Shown one piece after another: positions 1-9,929 of a DNA stretch of 50,840 bases (its first letter is position 1; the number at the start of each line of letters is the position of its first letter). Source of the stretch: Brevibacterium sp. (GTDB taxonomy: Bacteria; Actinomycetota; Actinomycetes; Actinomycetales; Brevibacteriaceae); assembly GCF_031179145.1 (NCBI RefSeq), contig NZ_JAPSIB010000023.1:1-50840 (forward strand), given 5' to 3'. Under the pieces are notes generated by a model. The model saw only the letters and a program-made list of their open reading frames with translations. It was not told the DNA's origin and did not search any database. The translations under genes were made by a program, and so were the position numbers.

Positions 1-78
1 ATCATTATTGAACGAGCGACGCCCTGTCGGGGTGATTCCGGGTTGAGCAGCGAGCATGATGCCGTACCTCCTACCCCG

Positions 79-123
79 CCCTATTTGCCAGGAACTGTCT
101 CACAACAATCCTGGCAAATAGGG
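79..123. terminator. Perfect 15-bp inverted repeat, probable poxB terminator
   Basis: Arms 79-93 and 109-123 are exact reverse complements around a 15-nt loop (94-108). The repeat lies about 100 nt past the poxB stop in the minus direction, so a transcript of poxB would fold into a 15-bp stem. No U-tract follows, which is common for actinobacterial terminators. It could instead be a protein-binding palindrome of a gene left of the window. The rest of 1-221 shows no convincing gene. Confidence 0.45.
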
Positions 124-221
124 TGCGGCCTGCACTCTCAATGGAAAACGGTCCGCTCGATGAGGCGCTGTTCCAAATGTGATGCAGAGCCGCGGGAGGC
201 TTCCTCACAACAGCGGCTTCG

Positions 222-1937
222 TCAGAACAGTTGGCGGATGTTCGACTTGGCGAGGTCGATGAGTTCGTCGCCCCTGCCGGACAGCACTGTGCGGATCGCA
301 TAGAGGGCGAAGCCCTTGGCCTGCTCCGCGCTGATTGACGGCGGCATCGACAGCTCCTGCCGCTCGGTGACCACATCGAGGACGGCCGGACCATCGTGGT
401 CGAGGAACTTCTTGACCGTCGCCGGCAGCTGTGACGACTTCTCGACCCGGAAGCCCTTGATCCCGACCGCCTCGGCGATGGCGGAGAAGTCGGGATTCGA
501 CAGGTCCGTGCCGAAGGTGACGAAGCCGGCGGCCTTCATCTCCAACTCGACGAAGTTGAGCGAGGAATTGTTGTAGACGACGGTCTTCACGGGCAGGTCG
601 TTCTGGGTCAGGGTCAGCAGCTCGCCCAGCAGCATCGCGAGTCCGCCGTCGCCGGCCAGGGCGATCACCTGCCGATTCGGGTTCGACGCCTGCACCCCGA
701 CGCTCTGCGACAGCGCGTTGGCCATCGACCCATGGCTGAAGGAGCCGATCAGTCTCCGCTTCCCGTTCATCGCCAGGTACCGCGCCGCCCACACGACGGG
801 AGATCCCACGTCCGGAACGAACACAGCGTCGTCATCGGCGAGGTCGTTGATGAGCTTCGTCAGGTACTGCGGATGGATCGTCCGCTTCGACGGTGTCGCC
901 AGTTCGTCGAGACCCTTGCGGGCCTTAGCGTAGCCCTTCGTCATCGCCTTGAGGTGAGAGCTGCTGCGGCCGGAGTCGATGAGCGGCAGCAGAGCGTCCA
1001 CGGTGTCGGCGACAGTGCCGACGAGCCCGACGTCGACCTTGGTCCGCCGCCCGATCTGCGATCCCCGCACGTCGACCTGGATGACAGTCGCGTCCTCGGG
1101 ATAGAATTGCTGATACGGCAGGTCGGTGCCCAGCATGAGGAGTGCGTCGCAGTCCTTGAGCGCGTGATAGCCCGAGGAGAAGCCGAGCAATCCGGTCATC
1201 CCCACGTCATAGGGATTGTCGTACTCGACGTACTCCTTCCCGCGCAGGGAATGGACGATCGGTGCCTGGAGTCTGTCGGCGATCGCGATCAGCTCGTCGT
1301 GCGCCCCTGCGGTTCCGGCCCCGGCGAGGATCGTCACCCTCTTGCTCGAGTTGAGCGCCTCGGCGGCGGCTGTGATCTGGGGAGACGCAGGGATCACGTG
1401 GGACTGATGGGCACGGATCACCTCGGCGTGGGCGTCGATCTCCCCCAGCCCGACATCGCCGGGGATGACGAGAACGGCGACTCCGCGCTTCTCGACGGCC
1501 TCCCGCATGGCGATGCGCAGCAGGCGGGGCATCTGCTCCGGAGTCGCGACGTGCTCGACGTAGACGCTGCACTCGCGGAACACCTCGGTGGGGTGCGTCT
1601 CCTGGAAGTAGTTGGATCCGATCTCGTCGCTGGGGATGTGCGCGGCGATGGCGAGGACCGGGACGCGGGAGCGCTGCGCATCATAGAGGCCGTTGATGAG
1701 GTGGAGGTTGCCGGGTCCGCAGCTGCCGGCGCACACGGCGAGCTCCCCGGTCATCGCCGCCTCGGCGCTGGCGGCGAAGGCCGCGGCCTCTTCGTGGCGG
1801 ACGTGGACCCATTCGAGTTCGGGATTCACCCGCAGAGCGTCCGTGAAACCGTTGAGGGAGTCTCCGGGGATCCCGTAGACCCGCTCCACCCCGCTGGCGA
1901 CGAGTGTATCGACGATGTTCCTGGCGACGGTCGGCAT
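222..1937 (-). CDS. poxB: Pyruvate dehydrogenase (quinone) / pyruvate oxidase
   Basis: The 571-residue protein matches the length of E. coli PoxB (572). It is expected to decarboxylate pyruvate to acetate and CO2 using ThDP and FAD, passing electrons to the membrane quinone pool. The N-terminal ThDP domain carries the HEE motif with the ThDP-activating glutamate at about residue 50; the C-terminal ThDP domain carries GDGGLAMLLGEL followed by NN near residue 435. The last 25 residues (SGRGDELIDLAKSN near the end) closely resemble the lipid-binding C-terminus of PoxB, so quinone coupling is likely. The start ATG at 1937 follows an AAGGA ribosome site; in-frame codons further upstream lack protein-like sequence. 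The gene is divergent from glgP, with about 230 nt between them. Other ThDP oxidases such as acetolactate synthase are less likely given the C-terminus. Confidence 0.93.
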   Translation of the reverse strand: MPTVARNIVDTLVASGVERVYGIPGDSLNGFTDALRVNPELEWVHVRHEEAAAFAASAEAAMTGELAVCAGSCGPGNLHLINGLYDAQRSRVPVLAIAAHIPSDEIGSNYFQETHPTEVFRECSVYVEHVATPEQMPRLLRIAMREAVEKRGVAVLVIPGDVGLGEIDAHAEVIRAHQSHVIPASPQITAAAEALNSSKRVTILAGAGTAGAHDELIAIADRLQAPIVHSLRGKEYVEYDNPYDVGMTGLLGFSSGYHALKDCDALLMLGTDLPYQQFYPEDATVIQVDVRGSQIGRRTKVDVGLVGTVADTVDALLPLIDSGRSSSHLKAMTKGYAKARKGLDELATPSKRTIHPQYLTKLINDLADDDAVFVPDVGSPVVWAARYLAMNGKRRLIGSFSHGSMANALSQSVGVQASNPNRQVIALAGDGGLAMLLGELLTLTQNDLPVKTVVYNNSSLNFVELEMKAAGFVTFGTDLSNPDFSAIAEAVGIKGFRVEKSSQLPATVKKFLDHDGPAVLDVVTERQELSMPPSISAEQAKGFALYAIRTVLSGRGDELIDLAKSNIRQLF

Positions 1938-2092
1938 GTGATTCCTTCCCGTGGAAACGTGGATCGCCGCCAGTCTAAACCCGCCCTCACGGAGCGGTCC
2001 CAGCAGTGTCAGAGCTCCGGTGCCTCGCTGACGATGCGCGCCCTCACGGGCATGGTCTGCGTTCCATGGATTCCCGGGATCCGACCTGCGCC

Positions 2093-2098
2093 TATGAT
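2093..2098 (+). promoter_or_regulatory. Candidate -10 box of glgP (TATGAT)
   Basis: TATGAT fits TANNNT and lies 67 nt before the glgP ATG in the poxB-glgP divergent region. No clear -35 element is visible, so the assignment is tentative. Confidence 0.3.
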
Positions 2099-2165
2099 TG
2101 GACCGCAGTGTGCGCATCGACTCACACGGCAAGACAATCGAATCCGAGAGCGCTTCAGGAGACCC

Positions 2166-4604
2166 ATGTCAGAGAGCATCGACGTCCGCGGCGTTCGCAG
2201 TGACGATCTCAGCCTGCCCGAGCCCACCCCCGAGCACATCAGACGCTCCCTGCTCGGCCACCTGCAGTACACCGTGGGCAAGAGGCCCGAAGACGCATCA
2301 CAGCTCGACTGGCGCATCGCGCTGTCACGCACGATTCGCGACCGCGCGGTGAGCCCCTGGTTCAGGTCGACGAAGCGCACCTGGGACGAGGATCGCAAAC
2401 GCGTCTACTACCTGTCGATGGAGTTCCTCATCGGCCGGGTGCTCGAGGATGTCGCGATCAACCTGGGCCTGCGCGACGTCGTGTCAGAGGTGCTGGGCAG
2501 CTTCGGACTCAGCTTCTCCGAGATCGCCGAGGGCGAGCCCGATGCGGCTCTCGGCAACGGCGGCCTCGGCCGACTCGCCGCTTGTTACCTGGAGTCGATG
2601 GCCACCGTCGGCTGCCCCGGCTACGGCTACGGACTGCGCTACGAGCACGGTCTCTTCAAGCAGAGCTTCGAGCACGGTCGCCAGATCGAAACGCCGGAGA
2701 ACTGGCTGGCCACCGATAATCCCTGGGACTTCACCCGCCCGGAATCGGCCTACCAGGTCCGGTTCGGCGGCGAGGTCGCCGAGGAGAACGGCCGACCGCT
2801 GTGGGTTCCCGGAAGCCAGGTGCTCGCCGCCGCCCACGACACCCCGGTCGTGGGCTACGGGGGAAGATGGGCGAACACACTGCGCCTGTGGGCGGCGATG
2901 CCGAGCGCCGACCTCTTCGACCTCGATCGCTTCAATGCGGGCGAATTCGCCGCGGCCTCGGAGCCCGAAGCGCTCGCACGCAGCCTCAGCCGCGTGCTCT
3001 ACCCCAACGACACGACCGACGGGGGCAAGCAGCTGCGGCTGTCCCAGGAGTACTTCCTGTCGTCGGCCTCGGTGCAGGACATCCTGCGCCGCTTTCTCAC
3101 TTCACACGACGACCTGACCCGCCTGCCCGAATACGTCGCGATCCAGATGAATGACACCCACCCGGCGATCGCGGGCCCGGAACTGATCCGTCTGCTCGTC
3201 GACGAGCACGGTCTCGAATTCGACTCCGCCGTCGAGATCGCCACCCGAGTGCTCTGCTACACCAACCACACGCTGCTGCCGGAGGCGCTCGAACGCTGGA
3301 CCGTCGGCCTCATGCGTCACGTGCTCCCGCGCCATCTGCAGATCATCGAGGGGCTCGACAGGCAGTTCGTCGAGCTGCAGGGCGGCCGACCCGGCCCCGT
3401 GCGGCTCATCGGCGGGGATCAGGTCAACATGGGCGACCTGGCGTTCGCCACCAGCCACAAGGTCAACGGCGTCTCCGCCCTGCACTCCGAACTGGTCAAG
3501 CGGGACCTGTTCCCCGTGCACGACGAACTGCACCCCGACCGGATCGTCAACATCACGAACGGCATCACGCCGAGGCGGTGGCTCAAGCTCGCCAACCCGA
3601 CGCTGGCCACCCTGATCACCGACACGATCGGGCCGGGATGGGAGACCGACCTCGACCGGCTGCGCGGTCTGGAGCACCATGCCGACGATCCTGCGTTCCA
3701 GGAGGCGTTCGGCCGGACGAAGGCCAGCGCCAAGGAGAAGTTCGTCGACTGGCTCGCCACCGAGCACGACATCGAAGTGCCGCTCGATGCCCTCTTCGAC
3801 TCACAGGTCAAGCGCCTGCACGAGTACAAGCGACAGCTGCTCAACATTCTGTGGACCATCGCCCGCTATCAGCGGATCAAGCGGGATCCGAAAGCCGGCT
3901 GGGTGCCTCGAGTGAAGATCTTCGGAGGCAAGGCCGCTCCGAGCTACCACACGGCCAAGGACATCATCCGGCTCATCAACGACGTCGCCCGGATCGTCAA
4001 CAGCGATCCGGAGACACGGGACCTGTTGCGCGTCGTCTACCCGCCGAACTACGGCGTGTCTATGGCGGAGAAGCTCATTCCCGCGTCGGATCTCTCCGAG
4101 CAGATCTCGACCGCCGGCATGGAGGCGTCGGGGACCGGCAACATGAAGTTCGCGCTCAACGGCGCGCTGACGATCGGCACTCTCGACGGTGCCAATGTCG
4201 AGATCCGCGAGCAGGTCGGGGCCGACAACTTCTTCCTGTTCGGACTCACCACCGACGAGGTGGCGGCACGTCGGTCCGAGCCGGAACACGCGCGCTCGGC
4301 GATCAGGGCGAGTCAGCCGCTGCAGGATGTTCTGCAGGCGGTGGCGGAGGGAGCGTTCAGCCCCGACGAGCCGCATCGCCACGGTCGCCTCGTCGATCTG
4401 ATGTGGAACAGCGACTGGTTCCTCGTCGCCTCCGACTTCGACGCCTACGACCTCGCCCAGTCCGAGGTCGACCGGGCCTATCGGGATCCGCACCGGTGGC
4501 AGCGCATGGCGATCCTCAACATCGCACGGATGGGATACTTCAGCTCCGACCGCGCGATTCGGGAGTACATGAGCAGAATTTGGGACATCGAGCCCGCGCT
4601 GTGA
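2166..4604 (+). CDS. glgP: Glycogen (starch) phosphorylase
   Basis: This 812-residue protein has the GT35 phosphorylase signatures throughout: YYLSMEFLIGR and NGGLGRLAACY near the N-terminus, GYGYGLRYEHG, and at the C-terminus EASGTGNMKFALNGALTIG, whose lysine binds pyridoxal phosphate. It releases glucose 1-phosphate from alpha-1,4-glucan ends in the cytosol. The length equals that of E. coli GlgP (815). The ATG at 2166 follows AGGAG at good distance; the reading frame is open much further upstream only because that DNA is antisense to poxB. A strong hairpin follows the stop, so glgP is probably its own transcription unit placed ahead of the glgC-glgA-glgX genes. The product of glgP is the substrate of the glucose 1-phosphate enzyme encoded next (GlgC), so the segment holds both synthesis and breakdown of glycogen. 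Confidence 0.96.
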   Translation: MSESIDVRGVRSDDLSLPEPTPEHIRRSLLGHLQYTVGKRPEDASQLDWRIALSRTIRDRAVSPWFRSTKRTWDEDRKRVYYLSMEFLIGRVLEDVAINLGLRDVVSEVLGSFGLSFSEIAEGEPDAALGNGGLGRLAACYLESMATVGCPGYGYGLRYEHGLFKQSFEHGRQIETPENWLATDNPWDFTRPESAYQVRFGGEVAEENGRPLWVPGSQVLAAAHDTPVVGYGGRWANTLRLWAAMPSADLFDLDRFNAGEFAAASEPEALARSLSRVLYPNDTTDGGKQLRLSQEYFLSSASVQDILRRFLTSHDDLTRLPEYVAIQMNDTHPAIAGPELIRLLVDEHGLEFDSAVEIATRVLCYTNHTLLPEALERWTVGLMRHVLPRHLQIIEGLDRQFVELQGGRPGPVRLIGGDQVNMGDLAFATSHKVNGVSALHSELVKRDLFPVHDELHPDRIVNITNGITPRRWLKLANPTLATLITDTIGPGWETDLDRLRGLEHHADDPAFQEAFGRTKASAKEKFVDWLATEHDIEVPLDALFDSQVKRLHEYKRQLLNILWTIARYQRIKRDPKAGWVPRVKIFGGKAAPSYHTAKDIIRLINDVARIVNSDPETRDLLRVVYPPNYGVSMAEKLIPASDLSEQISTAGMEASGTGNMKFALNGALTIGTLDGANVEIREQVGADNFFLFGLTTDEVAARRSEPEHARSAIRASQPLQDVLQAVAEGAFSPDEPHRHGRLVDLMWNSDWFLVASDFDAYDLAQSEVDRAYRDPHRWQRMAILNIARMGYFSSDRAIREYMSRIWDIEPAL

Positions 4605-4638
4605 CCTCGTCGTCGCAATGAGAGCCACGCCTTTTCGA

Positions 4639-4678
4639 AGAGCCCGGCGGGAAGCCTGCGCAGTTCCCGCCGGGCTCT
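4639..4678 (+). terminator. Strong hairpin terminator after glgP
   Basis: Arms 4639-4653 and 4664-4678 form a perfect 15-bp GC-rich stem with a 10-nt loop, 35 nt after the glgP stop. It probably ends the glgP transcript and separates it from glgC. Confidence 0.7.
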
Positions 4679-4764
4679 GTGCTGTCCACACTCGAACCCG
4701 GTGGTTATGCGCAGCTGACTTTCATGATTGGATTGAAACGGAATCCGTGGACGAGGGAGTCGAG

Positions 4765-4932
4765 ATGGAAGATGGCCGTGCACCGTGGTCGGTGCTCGAC
4801 GCTGCGCAACTCAGCGAGGGCGCCCACTCCGACCAGTCCGCAGCACCCGGGCCCACCGCCGATGGCAGGCACCTCGTCGTCCACCGGTCGGGGGCGGAGA
4901 AGGCAATCTATTTTGTGGAGGACAAGTCATGA
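4765..4932 (+). CDS. Possible 55-residue small protein upstream of glgC
   Basis: An ATG at 4765, preceded by GAGGGAG-type sequence, opens a 55-codon frame (begins [15 protein letters not shown], ends YFVEDKS) whose TGA overlaps the glgC start as ATGA. The codons favour G/C in the third position, as real genes here do, and a four-base overlap is the usual form of translational coupling. I do not recognise the protein. It contains no membrane segment. It could be a small leader that couples translation to glgC, or chance. The alternative is that 4605-4928 is only the glgC promoter and leader. Confidence 0.33.
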   Translation: MEDGRAPWSVLDAAQLSEGAHSDQSAAPGPTADGRHLVVHRSGAEKAIYFVEDKS

Positions 4933-6224
4933 TCCCTCGGAATCACACAGGCAGTCTCTCGGGCTCGCACCTGCGGCTGAGCAGCCAGGCCATGGCATTC
5001 GTGCTGGCGGGCGGTCGAGGCAGTCGCCTGGAAGAGCTGACCGACAGGCGTGCCAAACCGGCGGTCCATTTCGGCGGGAAGTCGCGCATCATCGACTTTC
5101 CACTGTCGAATGCCCTCAACTCCGGGATCCGCAAGATGGCGATCGCGACGCAGTACAAGGCGCACTCGCTGATCAGGCACGTGCAGCGCGGCTGGGACTT
5201 CTTCCGGTCCGAGCGCAACGAGTACCTCGACATCCTGCCGGCGAGCCAGCGCGTCGCCGAGAACAAGTGGTATCTCGGCACTGCCGACGCCGTCACGCAG
5301 AACATCGACATCGTCGATGACTACCAGGTCCAATACGTCATCGTGCTCGCCGGCGACCACGTGTACAAGATGGACTACGAGATCATGCTGCGCCAACACG
5401 TCGAGACGGGTGCCGACGTCACCGTCGGCTGCCTGACCGTGCCGCGCGAGGAGGCCTCGGCCTTCGGTGTCATGCACGTCGATGAGAATGCCCGGATCGT
5501 CGATTTCCTCGAGAAGCCGGCCGAGCCGCCCGGCATGCCCGGTGACCCGGACATGGCGCTCGCGTCGATGGGCATCTACGTCTTCAACTGGGATTTCCTC
5601 CGCGACCTGCTGCTCGCGGATGCCGAGGATACGAGTTCGAGCCACGACTTCGGCCACGACCTCATCCCCGCGATCGTGAAGAACGGCAGTGCCTTCGCGC
5701 ACAAGTTCAGTGAGTCCTGCGTCATGAGCGGGTTGGAGACGGAACCGTACTGGCGCGACGTGGGCACGATCGACGCGTTCTGGCAGGCCAACATCGACCT
5801 CACGGAGTTCGTGCCCGCACTCGACCTGTACGACAACGAGTGGCCCATCTGGACCTACTCCGAACTGACCCCACCCGCGAAGTTCATTCACGACGACGAG
5901 GGACGCCGCGGCCAGGCGATCCAGTCGCTCGTCTCGGGCAACAGCATCATCAGCGGCGCGGAGGTGCACAACTCGCTCCTGTTCACGGGTGCACGGGTCC
6001 ATTCCTTCGCCGCCCTCGATCATGTCGTCTCCCTGCCGTATGTCGATGTGGGCCGAGGCGCCCGGCTGACCAAGACGGTGCTCGACAACCGGGTCCAGGT
6101 CCCGGCCGGCCTCGTCGTCGGGGAGGATCCGGAGGAGGACGAGAAGTGGTTCCGGCGCACGAAGGAGGGAATCGTGCTCATCACCCAGCCGATGCTCGAC
6201 CGCCGTGCCGCCGCCCTCGAGTGA
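4929..6224 (+). CDS. glgC: Glucose-1-phosphate adenylyltransferase (ADP-glucose pyrophosphorylase)
   Basis: The 431-residue product equals E. coli GlgC in length. It makes ADP-glucose from ATP and glucose 1-phosphate, the committed step of classical glycogen synthesis. The nucleotidyltransferase domain starts with [21 protein letters not shown] (first 18 shown by family as the ATP-binding loop), followed by [13 protein letters not shown], the WYLGTADAV segment and [12 protein letters not shown] with the catalytic aspartate. FLEKPAEPP holds the glucose 1-phosphate lysine. The C-terminal third is the left-handed beta-helix. The ATG at 4929 follows GGAGG at 7 nt. The gene leads glgC-glgA-glgX; the gap to glgA is 66 nt. 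Confidence 0.96.
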   Translation: MIPRNHTGSLSGSHLRLSSQAMAFVLAGGRGSRLEELTDRRAKPAVHFGGKSRIIDFPLSNALNSGIRKMAIATQYKAHSLIRHVQRGWDFFRSERNEYLDILPASQRVAENKWYLGTADAVTQNIDIVDDYQVQYVIVLAGDHVYKMDYEIMLRQHVETGADVTVGCLTVPREEASAFGVMHVDENARIVDFLEKPAEPPGMPGDPDMALASMGIYVFNWDFLRDLLLADAEDTSSSHDFGHDLIPAIVKNGSAFAHKFSESCVMSGLETEPYWRDVGTIDAFWQANIDLTEFVPALDLYDNEWPIWTYSELTPPAKFIHDDEGRRGQAIQSLVSGNSIISGAEVHNSLLFTGARVHSFAALDHVVSLPYVDVGRGARLTKTVLDNRVQVPAGLVVGEDPEEDEKWFRRTKEGIVLITQPMLDRRAAALE

Positions 6225-6290
6225 CCTCGCCGAGGTGGTCCCGCCGAACCTCTCCCGCCGACCCTCCCGCACCGAAGAGTAAGGATCTCC

Positions 6291-7757
6291 ATGTCACACC
6301 ATCAGCGCCGAGTGCTGTCCGTGGCCTCGGAATGCGCGCCCTTGCTGAAGACGGGCGGACTGGCCGATGTCGTGGGCGCTCTGCCGGCAGCGCTGGCCCG
6401 GCTCGGCTGGCAGTCGCGGATCCTCATGCCCGCCTACCGGGGGATGCTCGACCAGGTCGGCAGCACGAGCGAGGTCTGGCATGATGACGACCTCTTCGGC
6501 GGCCCCGCAGTCGTCCGATCCGGCACTTGCCATGGTCTCGATCTGCTCCTGCTCGATGCGCCGCACCTGTTCGACCGCCCGGGCGGACCCTACAACGTCG
6601 ACGGTCGCGATCACCCGGACAACCCTGTGCGCTTCGCGGCACTGTCGTGGGTCGGGGCGCAGGTGGCCATCCACGGCACCGCCGATGACTGGCGGCCCGA
6701 CGTCGTCCATGTGCACGACTGGCAGGCAGGGCTCGTGCCCTCCTATCTCAAGTACGCCGGCTCTGACGTTCCGACGCTGCTGACGATCCACAACATCGCG
6801 TTCCAGGGGATGTTCAGCCCCGAGCAGCTCGATCACCTGCGCCTGCCGACGTGGGATTTCCACTCCGAGTCCCTCGAATACCACGGTCACGTCAGCACGC
6901 TCAAAGCCGCAATGGTGCACGCCACGCGGGTCACGACCGTCAGTCCCACCTACGCGGAAGAGCTGACCACCCCTGAGTTCGGCTTCGGTCTCGAGGGTGT
7001 GGCCAGGATGCGGCGAGATCGCGGCGAGATGCTCGGGATCCTCAACGGCATCGATACGACGGTGTGGGATCCGGCGACCGATCCATCCGTCATCCCCTAC
7101 TCCGCTGCGGACCCCGCGGCGAAGGCTGAGAATCGCCGCGCTCTGCTGGACGAATTCTCACTGGACGAGCCGATGGGGCCGCTCGCGGTCGTCGTGACCA
7201 GACTGACTCATCAGAAGGGCGTCGATCTTCTGCTCGAGACGCTGCCGCGGTTCGTCGAGGCGGGCGGGGCGGTCGTCGTGCTCGGCTCGGGCGATCCGGC
7301 CCACGAGCACGGCCTGAATGAACTGTCGTCGCGATTCCCGAGGTCCGTCGGGGTGCGGATCGGATACGACGAACCGCTCAGCCACCGCATGTACGCCGGC
7401 GGTGACCTCGTCCTCGTGCCCTCGCGCTTCGAGCCCTGCGGGCTCACGCAGCTCTACGGTCTGCGGTACGGCGCCGTGCCCGTGGTGGCCGCGACCGGGG
7501 GCCTGCGCGACACAGTCGTCGATGCGACGCCTGCGAACCTCGCGGCCGGCACGGCAACCGGTTTCACCTTCGGCGACCCCAGGCAGGGCGGCATCATCGA
7601 CGCGGGTGGCCTGAGCTTCGCACTCGGTCGCGCCGTCGATCTCTACGCGGATCGTGCGGCCTGGCTGCGACTGCGCGAGACGACGATGCGAGAGTCGGTG
7701 GACTGGGACACCTCAGCCACACGCTACGCCGACCTGTTCGCCGAGATGATGCGATGA
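6291..7757 (+). CDS. glgA: Glycogen synthase (GT5, ADP-glucose type)
   Basis: A 488-residue protein that transfers glucose from ADP-glucose to the growing alpha-1,4-glucan. The N-terminal KTGGLADVVGALP motif is the GT5 glucan/ADP-glucose loop; VHVHDWQAGLVP and LLTIHNIAFQGMF follow in the Rossmann domain. The C-terminal domain has TRLTHQKGVDLLL and PSRFEPCGLTQLYGLRYG, with the conserved glutamate and cysteine. This is the bacterial GlgA type, not the GT4 'glgA' (now GlgM) of mycobacteria. The ATG at 6291 follows AAGGA. The stop overlaps the start of glgX (ATGA), so the two are translated together. Confidence 0.95.
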   Translation: MSHHQRRVLSVASECAPLLKTGGLADVVGALPAALARLGWQSRILMPAYRGMLDQVGSTSEVWHDDDLFGGPAVVRSGTCHGLDLLLLDAPHLFDRPGGPYNVDGRDHPDNPVRFAALSWVGAQVAIHGTADDWRPDVVHVHDWQAGLVPSYLKYAGSDVPTLLTIHNIAFQGMFSPEQLDHLRLPTWDFHSESLEYHGHVSTLKAAMVHATRVTTVSPTYAEELTTPEFGFGLEGVARMRRDRGEMLGILNGIDTTVWDPATDPSVIPYSAADPAAKAENRRALLDEFSLDEPMGPLAVVVTRLTHQKGVDLLLETLPRFVEAGGAVVVLGSGDPAHEHGLNELSSRFPRSVGVRIGYDEPLSHRMYAGGDLVLVPSRFEPCGLTQLYGLRYGAVPVVAATGGLRDTVVDATPANLAAGTATGFTFGDPRQGGIIDAGGLSFALGRAVDLYADRAAWLRLRETTMRESVDWDTSATRYADLFAEMMR

Positions 7758-9901
7758 GCGGATCTGCTGTCCGGCACGAGGTCACGGCGGGCAGTCGCGA
7801 GGTCACGGCGGGCCGGTCGTGGCCGCTCGGAGTGACTGCTGACCAGGGCGGTGCGAATGTCGCGGTCTGGGCGCCGGAGGCCACTCAGGTGACGCTGTGC
7901 CTCTTCGGCTCCGCCAGCACCGTCGCCGGTTCCGGTGATGCCGCCGGCGCCGAGGAGCAGATCCCCCTCCCCTTTCGGGACGGCGATGTATGGCACGCCC
8001 ATGTCGCGAACGTCCCCATCGGAGCCCACTATGGATTGCGGGCCGACGGACCCAACCGGCCAGGTGAAGGCCTGCGCTTCAACCCGCACAAGCTCCTCAT
8101 CGACCCCTACGCGCGCATCCTCGATCGGCCGGTGCGGTGGGATCCGATGATGTCGGGCTTCGAATTCGGACCCGACGACGACCTCGTCATGGACCGTCGC
8201 GACGGTGCCCCGGTGTCGCCGAGGTGCATCCTCGCACGTCCTGTGAGCGGCCCGGATCCCGCGGCGAATCGCCCTCAGCACGCCCTGGCCGACCTCGTCA
8301 TCTACGAGACCCACGTGAAGGGAATCTCCGCGACCCACCCCGAGGTCCCGGAGGAGATCCGCGGCACCTACACAGGCATGGCGCATCCGGCGATCATCGA
8401 CCACCTGACCTCCCTTGGTGTGAACGCTGTGGAGCTCCTGCCGGTGCAGGCGTTCCTCGACGACCAGCACCTCGTGGAGAACGGCCTGACGAACTACTGG
8501 GGCTACCAGCCGATCGCGTGGTTCGCACCCGAGCCGCGCTACGCCCACCGGACCGGCGACGCCGACTCGGAACTCCGGTCGCTCGTCCATGCCCTGCACG
8601 AAGCCGGCATCGAGGTCATCCTCGACGTCATCTACAATCACAACGGCGAAGGCGACGAACGCGGTCCGACGCTGAGCCTCCGCGGCCTGCACAACACCGG
8701 CTACTACCGGCTGATCGACGAGGGCCACCACTACGTCAACATCACTGGGACAGGCAATACGCTCAGGGCTGACCATCCGATGGTGCTGCGCCTCATTCTC
8801 GACAGCCTGCGCCACTGGGTGCAGCACTACGGCATCGACGGGTTCCGCTTCGACCTGGCGACCACCGTCGGTCGCACCGCTCAGGGCTTCGACCCGAGCG
8901 CGGCATTCTTCCAGGCGGTGCGCCAGGATCCCGTTCTCGCAGGAATCAAGCTGATCGCCGAACCATGGGACCTGGGATCGGGCGGCTATCAGCTCGGGCA
9001 CTTCCCCCACCCCTGGTCGGAGTGGAACGACTGGTACCGGGACGGAGTGCGGCGAGCCTGGCGCGGGGACCCGCTCGGACAGGTGGCGCTGGCCTCGGGA
9101 CTGCTCGGCTCGGCCCGACTCTTCGATCACTCGGATCGAGACGCGACGGCCTCGGTCAACTTCGTCACTGCACACGACGGGTTCACTCTTGCCGACGTCG
9201 TGTCGTACGCGAGGAAGCACAATGAGGCGAATCTCGAGGACAACCACGACGGTCACGACGACAACCACACCGACAACTTCGGCGTGGAGGGCCCCAGCGA
9301 CGACGAACAGGTCCGCTCCGCGCGGGCCCGCCGGGTCCGCGGAATGCTCACGACACTGCTCGTGTCGCAAGGGGTGCCGATGCTGCTCGCGGGCGACGAG
9401 ATCGGCAACAGCCAGAACGGCAACAACAACGCCTACGCGCAGGACAACCCCATCGGCTGGATCGACTGGTCCTCGCCCGACCTGGACCTGCTGACCTTCG
9501 TGCGGCATCTCATCGACGTGCGTCGTCGCCTCCCCGTGCTGCGCCAGCGGACGTTCCTGCACGGACGTGAGCGCGCGGACGGCCACCTCGACGTCGTGTG
9601 GCACCGCCCTGACGGCGAGGTCCCGACCCAGGAGGACTGGCACGATCCCGACTTCCGGGTGGTCGCGGCCGAACTCCGTGGAGCAGCAGGCGACCCCGCG
9701 GGAGAGCCGATCTCCGGCGCCGTCTTCGTCATCTTCAACGTCGGCAGCGACGCCGACGTCCGCCTGCCGGACGCCGGTGACAGGCTCCGCTGGCGCCTCG
9801 AGGTCGACTCCGCCCGCCCGGATTCTGACGGCCTCGCCCCCGAACCCTACCCCGTGTTGGCCCAGTCGGTCGTCGTCATGTCGACAGTCGCCGCCCCCTG
9901 A
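7754..9901 (+). CDS. glgX: Glycogen debranching enzyme GlgX (GH13_11)
   Basis: The 715-residue protein has an N-terminal CBM48-like beta domain (VAVWAPEATQVTLCLF, about residues 30-50), then a GH13 barrel. Catalytic residues are visible as the aspartate of DGFRFDLATTVGR, the glutamate of KLIAEPWDLG and the aspartate of TAHDGFTLADVV. LLAGDEIGNSQNGNNNAYAQ is diagnostic for GlgX/TreX. It hydrolyses alpha-1,6 branches of phosphorylase-limit glycogen, so it works with GlgP. The start overlaps the glgA stop by 4 nt; a 28-nt gap leads to the next glucosidase gene. Confidence 0.94.
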   Translation: MSGSAVRHEVTAGSREVTAGRSWPLGVTADQGGANVAVWAPEATQVTLCLFGSASTVAGSGDAAGAEEQIPLPFRDGDVWHAHVANVPIGAHYGLRADGPNRPGEGLRFNPHKLLIDPYARILDRPVRWDPMMSGFEFGPDDDLVMDRRDGAPVSPRCILARPVSGPDPAANRPQHALADLVIYETHVKGISATHPEVPEEIRGTYTGMAHPAIIDHLTSLGVNAVELLPVQAFLDDQHLVENGLTNYWGYQPIAWFAPEPRYAHRTGDADSELRSLVHALHEAGIEVILDVIYNHNGEGDERGPTLSLRGLHNTGYYRLIDEGHHYVNITGTGNTLRADHPMVLRLILDSLRHWVQHYGIDGFRFDLATTVGRTAQGFDPSAAFFQAVRQDPVLAGIKLIAEPWDLGSGGYQLGHFPHPWSEWNDWYRDGVRRAWRGDPLGQVALASGLLGSARLFDHSDRDATASVNFVTAHDGFTLADVVSYARKHNEANLEDNHDGHDDNHTDNFGVEGPSDDEQVRSARARRVRGMLTTLLVSQGVPMLLAGDEIGNSQNGNNNAYAQDNPIGWIDWSSPDLDLLTFVRHLIDVRRRLPVLRQRTFLHGRERADGHLDVVWHRPDGEVPTQEDWHDPDFRVVAAELRGAAGDPAGEPISGAVFVIFNVGSDADVRLPDAGDRLRWRLEVDSARPDSDGLAPEPYPVLAQSVVVMSTVAAP

Positions 9902-9929
9902 ACAAGCGACTCTCGCGGAAAGGCACTTC

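Noticed and set aside
732..2165. Very long plus-strand open frame joined to glgP
   Set aside because: It is antisense to poxB; the real glgP start at 2166 has a ribosome site and begins the family's N-terminus.
4908..6272. 454-codon minus-strand open frame over glgC
   Set aside because: Antisense shadow of glgC with His/Asp/Val/Arg-rich composition.
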